From Pinguiococcus pyrenoidosus (lineage: Eukaryota > Sar > Pinguiophyceae > Pinguiochrysidales > Pinguiochrysidaceae), in the NCBI GenBank assembly GCA_019677205.1, contig JAAMXY010000119.1, forward strand, positions 1 through 18,867: a DNA stretch of 18,867 nucleotides, written 5' to 3'. A program made the translations under genes and the position numbers. The notes below the pieces were generated by a model. The model did not search any database and was not told where the DNA came from. It saw only the letters and a list, made by a program, of their open reading frames with translations. Below are positions 1 to 8,801 of this stretch, piece by piece. Every line of letters starts with the position of its first letter. Positions within the stretch are counted from its first letter, which is position 1.

Positions 1-1
1 G

Positions 2-1402
2 CAGGAAGGCGGCGCGAGGGAAGAACCCGCCGGGAATTCGGGAGACTCGGGACAGAGCGCTGGCGAAGTGGTTGCGAAGGAACCGCCGTTGGCTCCAGGG
101 GCGGAGCCGCCGTTTGCTCCAGGTGCCGCTGAAGACAGGGGGCCGTTGGAGCCTCCACCGCCTGTACAGGAATTGGAGAAGAGCCCTGCGCAGCGGGCCA
201 CTGCACGGCCTACTGCGAAGCCAACCCATCGACCAACGAGTCGACCAACGAAGAGTCCGACTGCCAAGGAAGTCGCCCGAGCAGCAGACGCACAGGCCCC
301 ACCGGGCGAGCTTGCCGCTTCGGAATCGGAGAGTGAGCCGGAGGTGATCGACCTTGGCGACTGCGCGGATCCGTACAGCGAAGGGCCCATCGGCGGCACC
401 CCCAGAAACTTGCATATCGTGTGGACGTCCATGCAGCAGGACAAGAACGCACGAGGCATCGGCGGGAAGGAGGCCACCGCGAGAATGCGGCTGCTGCAGC
501 TCAAGGCCCTCACGGGGCCGTCGTTGATGCGCGAGTTCTGCGACGGCACGCGCTTCGTGTGGCTGATCTACTACGATCAGCGCACGAGGACGAAGACCCC
601 CGCCGACGTCCTCGACGAGCTGATCGCGTATGCCAAGGGCATCGAGTTTGCCGCGGCTTTGCCGGCGGTGACCATGGGGAATGGCCAGCAGCAGCGGTAC
701 TCGTTCTCGGGCAACACGGGTGGCTCGCAGCACACGAAGCAGCTGAGAGCGGGGATCAGCCAAGGGATGTTTGATCACCTCCAGGAGCGCATCTCCAGTG
801 ACACGTTCAAGGGCGCGAGGACAGTCACCATAACGAACTTGAAGGCGGGCGATGCGCTCCCTCTGGGGTACCTAAAGGATGTGCAATCACGAATCCACAA
901 GTGGGAGAAAAAGGTGAAGGTATCCGGGTGGCCGCCGGCGGTGTCGGGCCTGAGCCCCGAGGAATGGCCGGACCCGGACGCGCCGGATGGCACCGCACAG
1001 GACCCCGCCCTGCTTCTCTGCACGTGGCACACCATCAAGTGGCATCCGGCCGCGAAGGGCGAAGCGGGTGCTGGCCGCGCCGGCCGAGTCGTAACCAGCC
1101 GCCGCTGCGAAGAATCTGGTCTCACGGTGCACATGCGGAAGTCCGACAAGATATCGCGAATCAGCAAAGCTGCGCTCAAGCCAAAGGGAGCAGAGAAGCT
1201 GTCGTGGTATCTGGGCATGTCGGTGGATTTCTTTGACAAAGAGATCATCGCCGTTGCCGATGATCAGCCTCTGCCCAAGTCCGGAACGGAAACGCCTTTC
1301 CCGGCCTTCCTGAACACCTTCCACGCGAACAGGGAGATCCTGGAGAAGGCGAGCGTCTTCATCGGAGAGAATTCCCAGGCGATCGAGAAGGAGAACTACT
1401 AA
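2..1402 (+). CDS. Unknown protein, 5'-truncated by the window edge
   Basis: The reading frame is open from base 2 to a TAA at 1400-1402. There is no ATG in frame near the edge (the first is about 120 codons after position 68), so this is probably the 3' part of a gene that starts upstream, or its last exon. The first ~120 residues are Pro/Glu/Ala-rich and disordered-looking. They include a short array of PT-ending basic units (RPTAKPTHRPTSRPTKSPT). The remaining ~320 residues look globular, with patches such as FVWLIYYDQR, LLLCTWHTIKWHP and KLSWYLGMSVDFFDKEI. I recognise no family, catalytic motif, membrane segment or signal peptide. The mixed hydrophobic/charged composition and ordinary codon use argue that it is real coding sequence. 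It ends just before a purine-rich repeat tract. Function is unknown. Confidence 0.7.
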   Translation, partial: QEGGAREEPAGNSGDSGQSAGEVVAKEPPLAPGAEPPFAPGAAEDRGPLEPPPPVQELEKSPAQRATARPTAKPTHRPTSRPTKSPTAKEVARAADAQAPPGELAASESESEPEVIDLGDCADPYSEGPIGGTPRNLHIVWTSMQQDKNARGIGGKEATARMRLLQLKALTGPSLMREFCDGTRFVWLIYYDQRTRTKTPADVLDELIAYAKGIEFAAALPAVTMGNGQQQRYSFSGNTGGSQHTKQLRAGISQGMFDHLQERISSDTFKGARTVTITNLKAGDALPLGYLKDVQSRIHKWEKKVKVSGWPPAVSGLSPEEWPDPDAPDGTAQDPALLLCTWHTIKWHPAAKGEAGAGRAGRVVTSRRCEESGLTVHMRKSDKISRISKAALKPKGAEKLSWYLGMSVDFFDKEIIAVADDQPLPKSGTETPFPAFLNTFHANREILEKASVFIGENSQAIEKENY

Positions 1403-1619
1403 GGAGCGTTGGGAAAGCGCAGCGCTGCGGAAATGAGATGGATTAAGAGGCGAAGAAGGAAAGAAGGAAGGAAGGAATGAAGAAAGAGGAGGAGGAGGAG
1501 CGGCGGAAGGGGAAGAGACAAGGGAAAAGGTTTGAAAGCTTTCCTCATTCGCAGAGAGGAACAGCGGAGGAACAGCGGAGGACAGCGGAGGACAGCGGAG
1601 GACAGGAACAAGTTGATCA
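1403..1619. other. Purine-rich 3' flank of the first gene
   Basis: The + strand of this gap is strongly purine-rich, especially 1447-1535 (runs of gaagg and gagga). It holds no convincing gene. It probably carries the 3' UTR of the + gene ending at 1402, and possibly the end of the - gene whose last exon is unresolved. Confidence 0.6.
1561..1605. repeat. Tandem repeat of a ~10 bp unit (acagcggagg)
   Basis: Four copies of acagcggagg lie in a row at 1561-1600. The first two are separated by one extra A, and a partial fifth copy (acagg) follows. The repeat is noncoding, inside the purine-rich 3' flank. Confidence 0.85.
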
Positions 1620-1819
1620 TTTAACTGGGGCGCCGCACAAGAAGCCGATTTCCACTGGTCTCGCTCTGGAGCTGGAGCTGGAGCTGAAGCTGCCGCAAGT
1701 CAGCCTACCTTTCAGAGGAAGGCTGAGCAAGAAGCTGACCACAGGAAAGGGACATGCAAAGAGACTGTTAGGCCGCGTAGCGTGAAGCCGGTGCGTAGAA
1801 GCGAGCAGCGACAGCGTAC

Positions 1820-2604
1820 CGTAGCCCAGTAGTATTTCACTGGCCACATGTAGATGGTGGCCTTGTTGAAGATCAACCACTCGGCAAAAGTTGTCTGCGG
1901 CGGTAGTCGACTTGTGAGGCACCCACGCATCACTTCACAACGCAAGGCACGCGCACGGATGCCGTACCCCGTATCGTGACTCTAAGATTCTCTCCGTGTA
2001 GTTGGACATGAAGTCCGTGTGGAAGAAGCGATCGGTGTACCCCGGCTGCGTTTGCGGAATCCCGCGAAATCTGATCCATTGCTGTTGCAACCCGCCGTAC
2101 AGCTCCATCATTCTAGGGCAGGGAGCCATCGGAATGCTCAGCGTCTGCCACGGCTGCGGCGAGACGGCTAGGCGCCGCCGTACCTTCGACCAACCGATGT
2201 CCGAGACAGCATGGCCATCGGGCGGTACCGCCACAGAACTCCGATGACCGTGGTGTGCCACACCACCTCGATGGCCAAGTAGTACTAGAGCGCCACGGCG
2301 TCAGTCACGCTGCCATCCAGCCCATCGTCACGCAGCGGCTGCCTACCGGCAAGGCAGAGCCCATGCTTCTTCCAAAGCCTTCCAGCTTGTCCATTGCCCG
2401 CTCGGAGGCCCACGGGCCATCAGGGGCCAGCTCCAGCGCCCCGGCGCTGGTGGCCTGCGGCGCCTCGCAGTCCTCCAGCCGCGCCTCGTGGAGCAGGAGG
2501 GCCGGGTGGCGGACCAGGAGGCTTCTGGGCTTCAGGGGCTGCGTGTGGAAAGGGTCCCAGAGGGCGCTTGCAGGCTCCCTCCGCGTTCGCAGGTCCAGCG
2601 CCAT
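1820..2604 (-). CDS. Multi-exon small membrane protein, weakly DUF1279/FAM210-like
   Basis: Inferred exons on the minus strand are 2604-2347 (ATG at 2604-2602), 2284-2184, 2136-1968 and 1894-1820. Introns are 2285-2346 (62 bp, GTAGGC...CTCTAG, with a branch-like TGACTGAC), 2137-2183 (47 bp), 1895-1967 (73 bp) and one starting at 1819 (GTACGC). Joining them keeps one frame for at least 201 residues. A Met-led, Arg-containing N-terminus could be a mitochondrial presequence. A hydrophobic helix follows at about residues 84-107 (LPYYLAIEVVWHTTVIGVLW). A long hydrophilic loop then leads to a final segment, FAEWLIFNKATIYMWPVKYY. Two membrane segments with a K..(A/T)...P pattern in the second recall DUF1279/FAM210 mitochondrial proteins, but this is a by-eye resemblance. 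The last exon is not settled; acceptors in 1700-1800 allow short C-termini ending at stops at 1705-1707 or 1621-1623. The second intron is the least certain. Confidence 0.5.
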
Positions 2605-3003
2605 GGCCTCGGATCTCGCCACGCAGCGGCTGCTCGCGCCGCGTGGGCAGCTGATCAAAACGGCCAGAGAGGGCCCTGGAAGAGCTCCCCACTGCTGCCC
2701 TCCGCCGTTGGCGTCGCTGCTTCCCAGAAGGACTCTGCAGCCGCTGTGCCACAGCGGAATATCGGTGCCACGTAGGCGGCGGCCGATGCTGAAAACAAGA
2801 TTGGTTTCCCGATCCCGCAGACGGCGGGAGACCAGGAGCGATAGTGAGCGAGGGAGCTTTTCGATAGTGATTCAACATGGCCAACGCCGTCTCCGTCCGC
2901 AGACAGACGTACTTGGACAGTTCAATTCTCGGACTTTCCCGCCATTTTTCATCCTCAGATCCAGATCTGCTGCCGGAGCCCCCCCGATTCCGCGCCAGAA
3001 TCG
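2605..3003. other. Divergent intergenic spacer
   Basis: About 400 bp separate the proposed minus-strand start at 2604 from the MATE start at 3004. No coding sequence, RNA gene or strong AT-rich island is visible. It probably holds both promoters and the 5' UTRs. Confidence 0.5.
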
Positions 3004-4512
3004 ATGGTTGCTCTCCAGGCCGCACTGCTGCTCCTCACCCTACGCTGCACCCATGGGCTGAGAGCGCCGCTGGCAGGAGGTCGGGCGGCCGAGTGGCGCC
3101 TGGCTGTGCTAAAGGACGATAAGGCGCTCTCCCAGGACTCTCCGCCGCCGTCGGTCCCTCGCGAGTTCGCCCGGATCGCCGTGCCGGCGCTCTTCGCCAT
3201 CGCGGCGGAGCCGCTGGCGTCGCTGACGGACACGGCGTTCCTGGGCCGCTTGGGAGCGGACGACCTGGCCGCCGCCGGCGTTGCTTCCAACGCCCTGTAT
3301 ACGGCCGCCAAGCTCAGCAACGACCCGCTGCAGAAGACGTCTGTGTCGCTAGTTGCCGGGCGGAAGGGTGAGGAGCTGGCGGCCAGCGCCCAGGCGGCGC
3401 TGGCGCTGGCAGCGGTGATTGGCGTTCTGCAGGGCTTACTCTTCCTGTTCTTTGCGCCGGCGTGCATCTCTCTCTTCGGTCTGGCGGCGGATAGCACCGC
3501 GGCGGCCAAGGCGACTGGCTACCTGAGGATCCGGGCCCTTGGATCTTTTGGGGCGGCGCTGCTGGTGGTGGTGAACGGCATCTTTCGGGGCCTCGGCGAC
3601 ACGCGCACGCCCATGATGTGGACCTTGATCGGTGTCGCGACGAACATCGCGCTGGACGCCATGCTCGTCTTCGGCTTCACGCTGGGGCCGTTGGCCTGCC
3701 CGGGCCTTGGGGCCGCCGGGGCAGCCATTGCGACGGTCGCAGCTGGTCACGTTGCCGTCTTGCCCATGCTCTTCCAGCTGCGAAGAAGACTGCCGCCGAT
3801 GGATGCGAGGAAGGCCATGCGCTCCTCGGTGGTCAGGGAGGCAGCGCGCAGCTACATGAGCTCCGGAACATTGGTCCTGGCGCGCAGCATTGGCAAGATC
3901 GTCACCTACGCCGTGGTCGGAAGAGAGGCTGCAAAGCTCGGGGCCGCGTCCGCCGCCGCTTACGCCCTGTGCTTCCAGCTGGGCGTGGCGATCACGCAGC
4001 TTGCAGAATCCATCGCCGTCGGCGTCCAAGCCCTGGTCGCGCGATACATCAACGAGAATCCCTCTAGAGCTAGAAAAGTCGTGTCCTTCGGCATCCAGAT
4101 GGGCTTCCTCCTCAGCAGCAGCATCGTGCTGGTGACATGGTTCGGACGCACTCCTCTCGTGCACGGTCTCACGACTGATCCAAGCGTCCGCGAGGCAGTC
4201 CTGAGCATCATGCCCCCCGTGCTGACCGCGCAGGTGCTCAAGGGGATGGCGTACCCGACGAATGCGGCGGTCATGGGCGGGTCCGACTGGAGGTGGTCGA
4301 CCGTGTCCATGTGGGTCAGCGCCGGGGTCACGCTGCTGGTCCTCGCTGCGCAGACCTACTTCTCCGGTCCGTCGCTGGGATTTGCGTCCGGCGTGCGGAC
4401 CTTGGGGCAGCTGTGGTGGGCCTTGTCGGCCTTCTTCGGAGTGCAGGTGGGCCTGAGCCTCTTCAGGTATGCGTCCGGCCGAGGACCGTGGGCGGCTTTG
4501 AAGCTTCGATAG
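3004..4512 (+). CDS. MATE-family multidrug/metabolite efflux transporter
   Basis: This intronless 502-residue protein is the usual length for MATE (multidrug and toxic compound extrusion) carriers, which move organic compounds or organic acids out of the cytosol or into organelles by H+ or Na+ antiport. Residues 1-19 (MVALQAALLLLTLRCTHGL) are a good signal peptide, followed by a loose hydrophilic stretch to ~residue 48. This could be plain ER targeting or a bipartite presequence for a complex plastid. The first half has the typical entry AAEPLASLTDTAFLGRLGAD and the FRGLGDTRTP loop near residues 195-204. The second half repeats the fold, with RSIGKIVTYAVVG and a GMAYPTNAAVMGGSDWRWS segment. 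Overall it looks most like the plant DTX45/EDS5-type subgroup rather than bacterial NorM. Substrate cannot be read from sequence. It converges on the coiled-coil gene, with stops 162 bp apart. Confidence 0.9.
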   Translation: MVALQAALLLLTLRCTHGLRAPLAGGRAAEWRLAVLKDDKALSQDSPPPSVPREFARIAVPALFAIAAEPLASLTDTAFLGRLGADDLAAAGVASNALYTAAKLSNDPLQKTSVSLVAGRKGEELAASAQAALALAAVIGVLQGLLFLFFAPACISLFGLAADSTAAAKATGYLRIRALGSFGAALLVVVNGIFRGLGDTRTPMMWTLIGVATNIALDAMLVFGFTLGPLACPGLGAAGAAIATVAAGHVAVLPMLFQLRRRLPPMDARKAMRSSVVREAARSYMSSGTLVLARSIGKIVTYAVVGREAAKLGAASAAAYALCFQLGVAITQLAESIAVGVQALVARYINENPSRARKVVSFGIQMGFLLSSSIVLVTWFGRTPLVHGLTTDPSVREAVLSIMPPVLTAQVLKGMAYPTNAAVMGGSDWRWSTVSMWVSAGVTLLVLAAQTYFSGPSLGFASGVRTLGQLWWALSAFFGVQVGLSLFRYASGRGPWAALKLR

Positions 4513-4605
4513 CGTGCGCAAGGAGTGGAGACCAGCCGGGCACATTTTGCAAGAATAGAAGCGATGCAATTCTAAAACGTTCGATTACATACATCGTCAG
4601 CATCG

Positions 4606-4637
4606 TACGCCGCGAGCATCTTACGCTGCGAGCATCT
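4606..4637. repeat. Two tandem 16 bp units in a convergent spacer
   Basis: tacgccgcgagcatct is followed at once by tacgctgcgagcatct, one mismatch in 16. The repeat lies between the MATE stop and the coiled-coil gene stop. Confidence 0.8.
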
Positions 4638-4656
4638 AGGCCAATAGCGGAGGGGT

Positions 4657-4678
4657 GTAGCGAGCCACGGCTCGCTAC
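4657..4678. terminator. Perfect 9 bp stem, 4 nt loop hairpin at the end of the coiled-coil gene
   Basis: gtagcgagc - cacg - gctcgctac forms a perfect inverted repeat. The right arm contains the complement of the TAG stop of the minus-strand gene (4675-4677). It is in the short convergent spacer, so it could influence 3' end formation of either transcript. That role is inferred only from position and symmetry. Confidence 0.4.
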
Positions 4679-7600
4679 GCAAACATGCCCTCGAGCTTCG
4701 ACAAGAACTGCCCATCTATCTTCGCGTGCACGCTCGGCGCCGTTTTTGGGCTGGCGTCCTCCGAAGAGGTGCTCACGGACCTCTCCATCCGGGTTAACAA
4801 GATTCTTCTCTTTGGAGCACCAGCCACGGGTTGGCTTCCAGCCACTGGTTGGCTTCCAGCCGACAGCATGCGGTTCAGGCCAACCATGAAGTCGCCGTAC
4901 TTTTCTTCAACGCTGCGCTTTCGACGGTGCACCGGCACTTCCAGCCGCTCCACCACCGCGGCGTCCCGGTCATCTGGCCCCTTTGCGCCTGTACGTAGCA
5001 GTTCACTTGCAGAGGCCGGCCTGCTCGAGGGAGGACGGGGCTCTGTTGAAGATGCATTTCCCACCGCGTCTGATCGGCTCTTCAGCTCGGCAAGAAACGA
5101 CGGTACGGCCGGTGCGGCCGGTAGGCCGGTCGGGGCACGCGTGGCTTGCTGCGCGGAGCCTTTCCTGCAGTGGCTGTCGAGCTCTTGCATTCTCTGAAGC
5201 GCCTCCTCCTCTGCTGAAAGCTTCTTGACAATTTCCACCTTCCGGATCTCAATGACTGGCTCGGGATTGAAAGGGCCACGGATGAGCCGGGACCATCTAT
5301 CCGAAGGTCCGTCCACCAGCTTCTCAGCGCACTGGTTCTCCCGGGCTTCGCGAATCGCGCGGAGCTCGCTCAAGAACGTCGCAAGGCTCTCTTTCGGCTT
5401 GAGCTCGCGCAGCCTTTTCAGGCGTGCTTGCAGCTGACTAGAGGCCTTCTCTTTCCGACTTTTCTGGAGCTTTGCTTCCTTGACAGCGACCCGAAGGTGA
5501 TCCTTGCCCATTTCGGCAATCAGCTGAGGATTTCGTGCGTTTGCTAGCGCCTCCTGGAAGTTGAGCTCTGCTTGACGGATGTGACCCGTGGCTTTCTGCG
5601 ACTCTGCCTCCACGCTATCTAGATTCGCCACTTGACGCCGCAACTTGATTTCCAGCTCGTCCATCTGCTCGTCGGTGGGGAAGAAGTACGCCTCGTGCAC
5701 AAGATCATGATCCGCGAGAGCCGGCAAGGTGATCATGTCCCGCTTTCCTTCGGCTGGGTTCCACGGTCCGGGCACCTGCTCCTGGCACTCCCTCTGCACC
5801 AGACCCTTGATGTGCAGCAAGAAGGTCTTCCTCCATTCCTTTTTCCTACCATCCCGGTCGAGCGCAAAGGCTTTGGGAAGGACCGCCGCGACGGCTCTCA
5901 GTTCGCGCAGATCATAGCTTGAGAAGGCTGTGAAATCCTGCGAGTGCTCGCCCATGAGAAAGTTCGCCTTCGCAATGTCGTCGGGGTGCGTCACCACCCA
6001 TTCGAGGAGCTTGCTCTTCAGGCGGGTGCAAAGCGCCCTCGTGTAGGTGACAGGTTCTGGTTGCCTTACGTCTTCGCTTTCTTCCACGGCCTCGTCGTCA
6101 CGCTCGGGATCTCCTCCCGGCGTGTCCTTGGTCCGAACCGCGTACGACGGCGGGTGCGCAGCAGCGTGGCGCAGAGCGTCTCCCTTGAGGTCCATAATGT
6201 CCGTCGGAATCAGAGACCGCAGCGCCTTCAGGCAGTGCTCATTCCGCTCGCGCTCCTCCTCGAGGAAAGCCTCCTCTTCGTGCTCGACCTCGTCTTCGAA
6301 TTCCGGCGCCGTCTCGCGACGCTGCCGCCAGAGCTCGAGGTCGGCCTCGGTACCAACAAGGGACTTCGCAACGTCGGCTTTCCTCTTCTCAACGTCTTCT
6401 TCCGCTCTCGCCAAAAGATCGAGGCAGTACTTGACTCGAGCTCTTGCCATCGATGGTCGCACTGCTAACAGCTTCTTCAGAGCTTCCACAAAATTCTGCG
6501 ACGGGAACGAGCGGTACTCCTCCACCAATCGTGCAACTTGCTCCCGAGCTTCTTCGAGCTTGCTGGACAGCTCCGTCGTGACGTTCAAGACTCCAGCGGC
6601 GGCCAGGTCCTCGGCTGCGAGGGCGAAGGACTCCAGCACCACGTGAATCTGGCTGTTCTGGGAAGCGCATGTCTCCTTCATCTCCTCGAGTTGCTGGCTT
6701 TCGTGCATCAGTCGGAAATACTTCGTCTCAAGCTTCTCGATCTTCCGGCTGGCCAGCTTGTAGGTGTTGCACTTGGAGGCCTGCTGTCGCCACGATAGCT
6801 CCTCCGGAGTGAGATTCGCGGCGTCCATGGCGATCTTCAGAAGCTCCTGGAGTCTCTCTGGGCTGATTTCCGAGCCATCTTCCGTGAGGGCCTTGACGCT
6901 CAGTGCCATTTCCCGCGCGATCGCGGCTCCCGCGCTCTTGGCGAGGCTCGCCCTCGCGTCGCTTCCGGAGGACCTCCGAGACCGACGGCTTCGACTGCGA
7001 CGCCTCGACGGGGGCCTTTGAGATCCCCCCGGCGCCGCGTCGTCGGCAGTGTCCGCTCTACCGCGCCCGGCCTTCTTCACCCTCAGGCTTTCCTCCCAGG
7101 TCTCTCGGTGCGTCATGCGTGGAGGATGAGCCGCTCGCACAGGTTGCGAAGGCGTGCTCGAGCGCTTCCGGGCGCTGCCGAAGCTTGGACTGGCTGTGAT
7201 GGACATCTTCCTGCCAGAAGCGTGGCAGCTGGCGGCAGGCCCGGGGCTGGCGGCATCCCGCGTCCGACCTCTGCCCCGGTCGGACGGGCTCGGCGACGCA
7301 CAGTTCCCGTTCACCCGGCGATTCTCGGAGTCTTCTCCTGCGCTCGTCGGCCTGGACTTTCTCTGCGAGGGCGGCGTTTTCGCCGTACTCGCATTAGCAT
7401 CTCCTGCGTCACGACGGCTGCTCGGCCGCGAGGAAGCACCCAGCGGTGGTGAAGGAGGACTCGGAAGTCGCTGTTGGCCCTGAGCTGCCGCGACTTCGTC
7501 GACGAGGAGCTGAAGGGCGAATTCTGGGGTGGAGTCGTCCTGACTGTCCATGGCGTGAACAAAATCTCGGCGCTCAAAAGATACCACTGCCTCAAAAAGC

Positions 7601-7722
7601 GGCAGCATCTCTCCGCTGCGGCCACGCATGAACACGTCCACGATTTCATACTGTGGCAGCGCGGGACTCTCCCGAAGATTCAGCGTCAGCTGCTCCTTGA
7701 TCTTCGCGACGTCCACGTCCAT
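4675..7722 (-). CDS. Large coiled-coil protein with RS-rich and acidic segments, unknown function
   Basis: This continuous 1015-codon frame starts at ATG 7722; an in-frame TAA lies just upstream. Residues 1-84 are compact and mixed (PALPQYEIVDVFMRGRSGEM, then FALQLLVDEVAAAQG). Residues ~85-270 are Ser/Pro/Arg-rich and disordered, including an RS stretch RRRSRSRRSRRSS near 245. A coiled coil follows at ~320-460 (heptads around KIEKLETKYFRLMHESQQLEE). An acidic helix EFEDEVEHEEEAFLEEERER lies near 490-510, and a globular-looking block near 570-690 (LLEWVVTHPDDIAKANFLMG). A second coiled coil spans ~695-820. The C-terminal tail is disordered and has two AGSQPV copies. Such architecture fits a cytoskeletal, flagellar/basal-body or nuclear scaffold protein, but no family is recognised. 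An upstream exon in 7740-8126 cannot be excluded. Confidence 0.85.
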   Translation of the reverse strand: MDVDVAKIKEQLTLNLRESPALPQYEIVDVFMRGRSGEMLPLFEAVVSFERRDFVHAMDSQDDSTPEFALQLLVDEVAAAQGQQRLPSPPSPPLGASSRPSSRRDAGDANASTAKTPPSQRKSRPTSAGEDSENRRVNGNCASPSPSDRGRGRTRDAASPGPAASCHASGRKMSITASPSFGSARKRSSTPSQPVRAAHPPRMTHRETWEESLRVKKAGRGRADTADDAAPGGSQRPPSRRRSRSRRSRRSSGSDARASLAKSAGAAIAREMALSVKALTEDGSEISPERLQELLKIAMDAANLTPEELSWRQQASKCNTYKLASRKIEKLETKYFRLMHESQQLEEMKETCASQNSQIHVVLESFALAAEDLAAAGVLNVTTELSSKLEEAREQVARLVEEYRSFPSQNFVEALKKLLAVRPSMARARVKYCLDLLARAEEDVEKRKADVAKSLVGTEADLELWRQRRETAPEFEDEVEHEEEAFLEEERERNEHCLKALRSLIPTDIMDLKGDALRHAAAHPPSYAVRTKDTPGGDPERDDEAVEESEDVRQPEPVTYTRALCTRLKSKLLEWVVTHPDDIAKANFLMGEHSQDFTAFSSYDLRELRAVAAVLPKAFALDRDGRKKEWRKTFLLHIKGLVQRECQEQVPGPWNPAEGKRDMITLPALADHDLVHEAYFFPTDEQMDELEIKLRRQVANLDSVEAESQKATGHIRQAELNFQEALANARNPQLIAEMGKDHLRVAVKEAKLQKSRKEKASSQLQARLKRLRELKPKESLATFLSELRAIREARENQCAEKLVDGPSDRWSRLIRGPFNPEPVIEIRKVEIVKKLSAEEEALQRMQELDSHCRKGSAQQATRAPTGLPAAPAVPSFLAELKSRSDAVGNASSTEPRPPSSRPASASELLRTGAKGPDDRDAAVVERLEVPVHRRKRSVEEKYGDFMVGLNRMLSAGSQPVAGSQPVAGAPKRRILLTRMERSVSTSSEDASPKTAPSVHAKIDGQFLSKLEGMFA
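4821..4856. repeat. In-frame 18 bp tandem duplication inside the coiled-coil gene
   Basis: Two adjacent 18 bp copies (cagccacgggttggcttc and cagccactggttggcttc) encode the repeated AGSQPV near the C-terminus. The length is a multiple of three, so the frame is kept. Confidence 0.85.
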
Positions 7723-8801
7723 TCCAGTGCCATTCTGCGGCGATGCGGCGAAGGGTTACCAAAAAAGATCTTGCCTCCGTTTCGTTTGAACGCACGAGGA
7801 TCTCCCGTGGCGGCGCCACAGGAAAGCTCGTCGATGCTTTTTGCGTACACCCAGGCAATCTTTTTCTCAGAGACCAGACTTACTTTGCATGAGCGATACT
7901 TGGTGCAGCTGAAGAAGTTGATGCGGCAAGTCCGCACCCAGCTGGAGTCATTGCTCTGGCAGCGGATACTCAGCCTCGCGCGCGACGAAACGTCCATCAT
8001 CTTGGCCGAAAGCGCTCGGGCCCCCCAGGGGCATCCGCAAAATGCCGGTTGGCAAAGGGAGGAGGGCGCCCGACCCCAATCGCTCACCTGCCCAACTGCG
8101 CGCGCAAGGCGTTCAAAAAAGGCCATTACAGGCCGCAAACAACTCGTCAGCAAACGGTCAAACCCGAACGACGATGATCGATTGGTCTTTACCGATAAAC
8201 ATTTTCAAAATACTTCACTAGCTCCCAGCTTTATATTTTTTTATAAGAGGCAAAAATTATGTTTCTCAACAGCCGTTTGTTACTCAGCCTATCATCGGCA
8301 GGGACTCTCCCGAGCCTCAGCCCCGAGTTCCGTGATCTGTCCCCTGTGACGGGACAGTGCAGCACCGCTCATCTCCGCAGAACATCGGGACACAGAGGCA
8401 CAGTGCGTTGCTTTCTGCGGCCGTGGGGCCCGCCACTTGGATTCGACTGATCGCGCGAGGGGCTCGGAGCCACGTTGACGGCGGCCAGCGCAGGAATTTC
8501 CCCGCTCGACGATCACGTCTGGGTTGCCAATTCGAATTCCAGCCGCTTTGCAGCTATTGCACTGCAATTTTCCCATCTCGTAGAGGCTCCCAGCGTCTGC
8601 GATCTCTCTAGTGGGGCTCAGCGTTGGTTGGGGGGCCTCAAGATCCGCAGCGATGATTGCCATGGGCCCTTTGGAGACAGGTACACGCTGGAAGCGGGAG
8701 TTTGCTGGTTGTTCCGGCTGATTTTTTCGCCTGCATCCCTGCCTCGGTGCCTGGCAGGCAAAGATGAGTTGCCCTCTCATGAGGGGGAGAGCGAGGTGCT
8801 G
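7723..8801. other. 1.1 kb divergent intergenic region
   Basis: This spacer separates two divergent start codons. A minus-strand open stretch with an ATG at 8126-8124 runs to about 7740 and has uneven but partly protein-like composition (for example VSLVSEKKIAWVYAKSIDEL). It might be an upstream exon of the coiled-coil gene, but I found no frame-consistent splice to 7722. On the + strand the alliinase frame is open back to 8475 without an ATG. The remainder is GC-rich except for an AT-rich island around 8215-8265. Confidence 0.5.
8231..8245 (-). promoter_or_regulatory. TATA-like AT island in a divergent spacer
   Basis: On the minus strand this reads TATAAAAAAATATAA, inside an AT-rich patch in GC-rich surroundings. 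It sits ~510 bp upstream of the coiled-coil gene start and ~560 bp upstream of the alliinase start on the other strand. A core promoter role is inferred from composition and position. Confidence 0.35.

Noticed and set aside
2936-2960. GCCATTTT with a nearby TCAG, a possible relic of a dinoflagellate spliced leader just upstream of the MATE start
   Set aside because: Only about eight bases match the leader core and the rest diverges. This is too little to claim.
3436-4569. Long minus-strand open frame (377 codons) opposite the MATE gene
   Set aside because: Composition is His/Arg/Gly-rich with no family pattern, and the + frame is a clear transporter. It is a shadow caused by high GC content.
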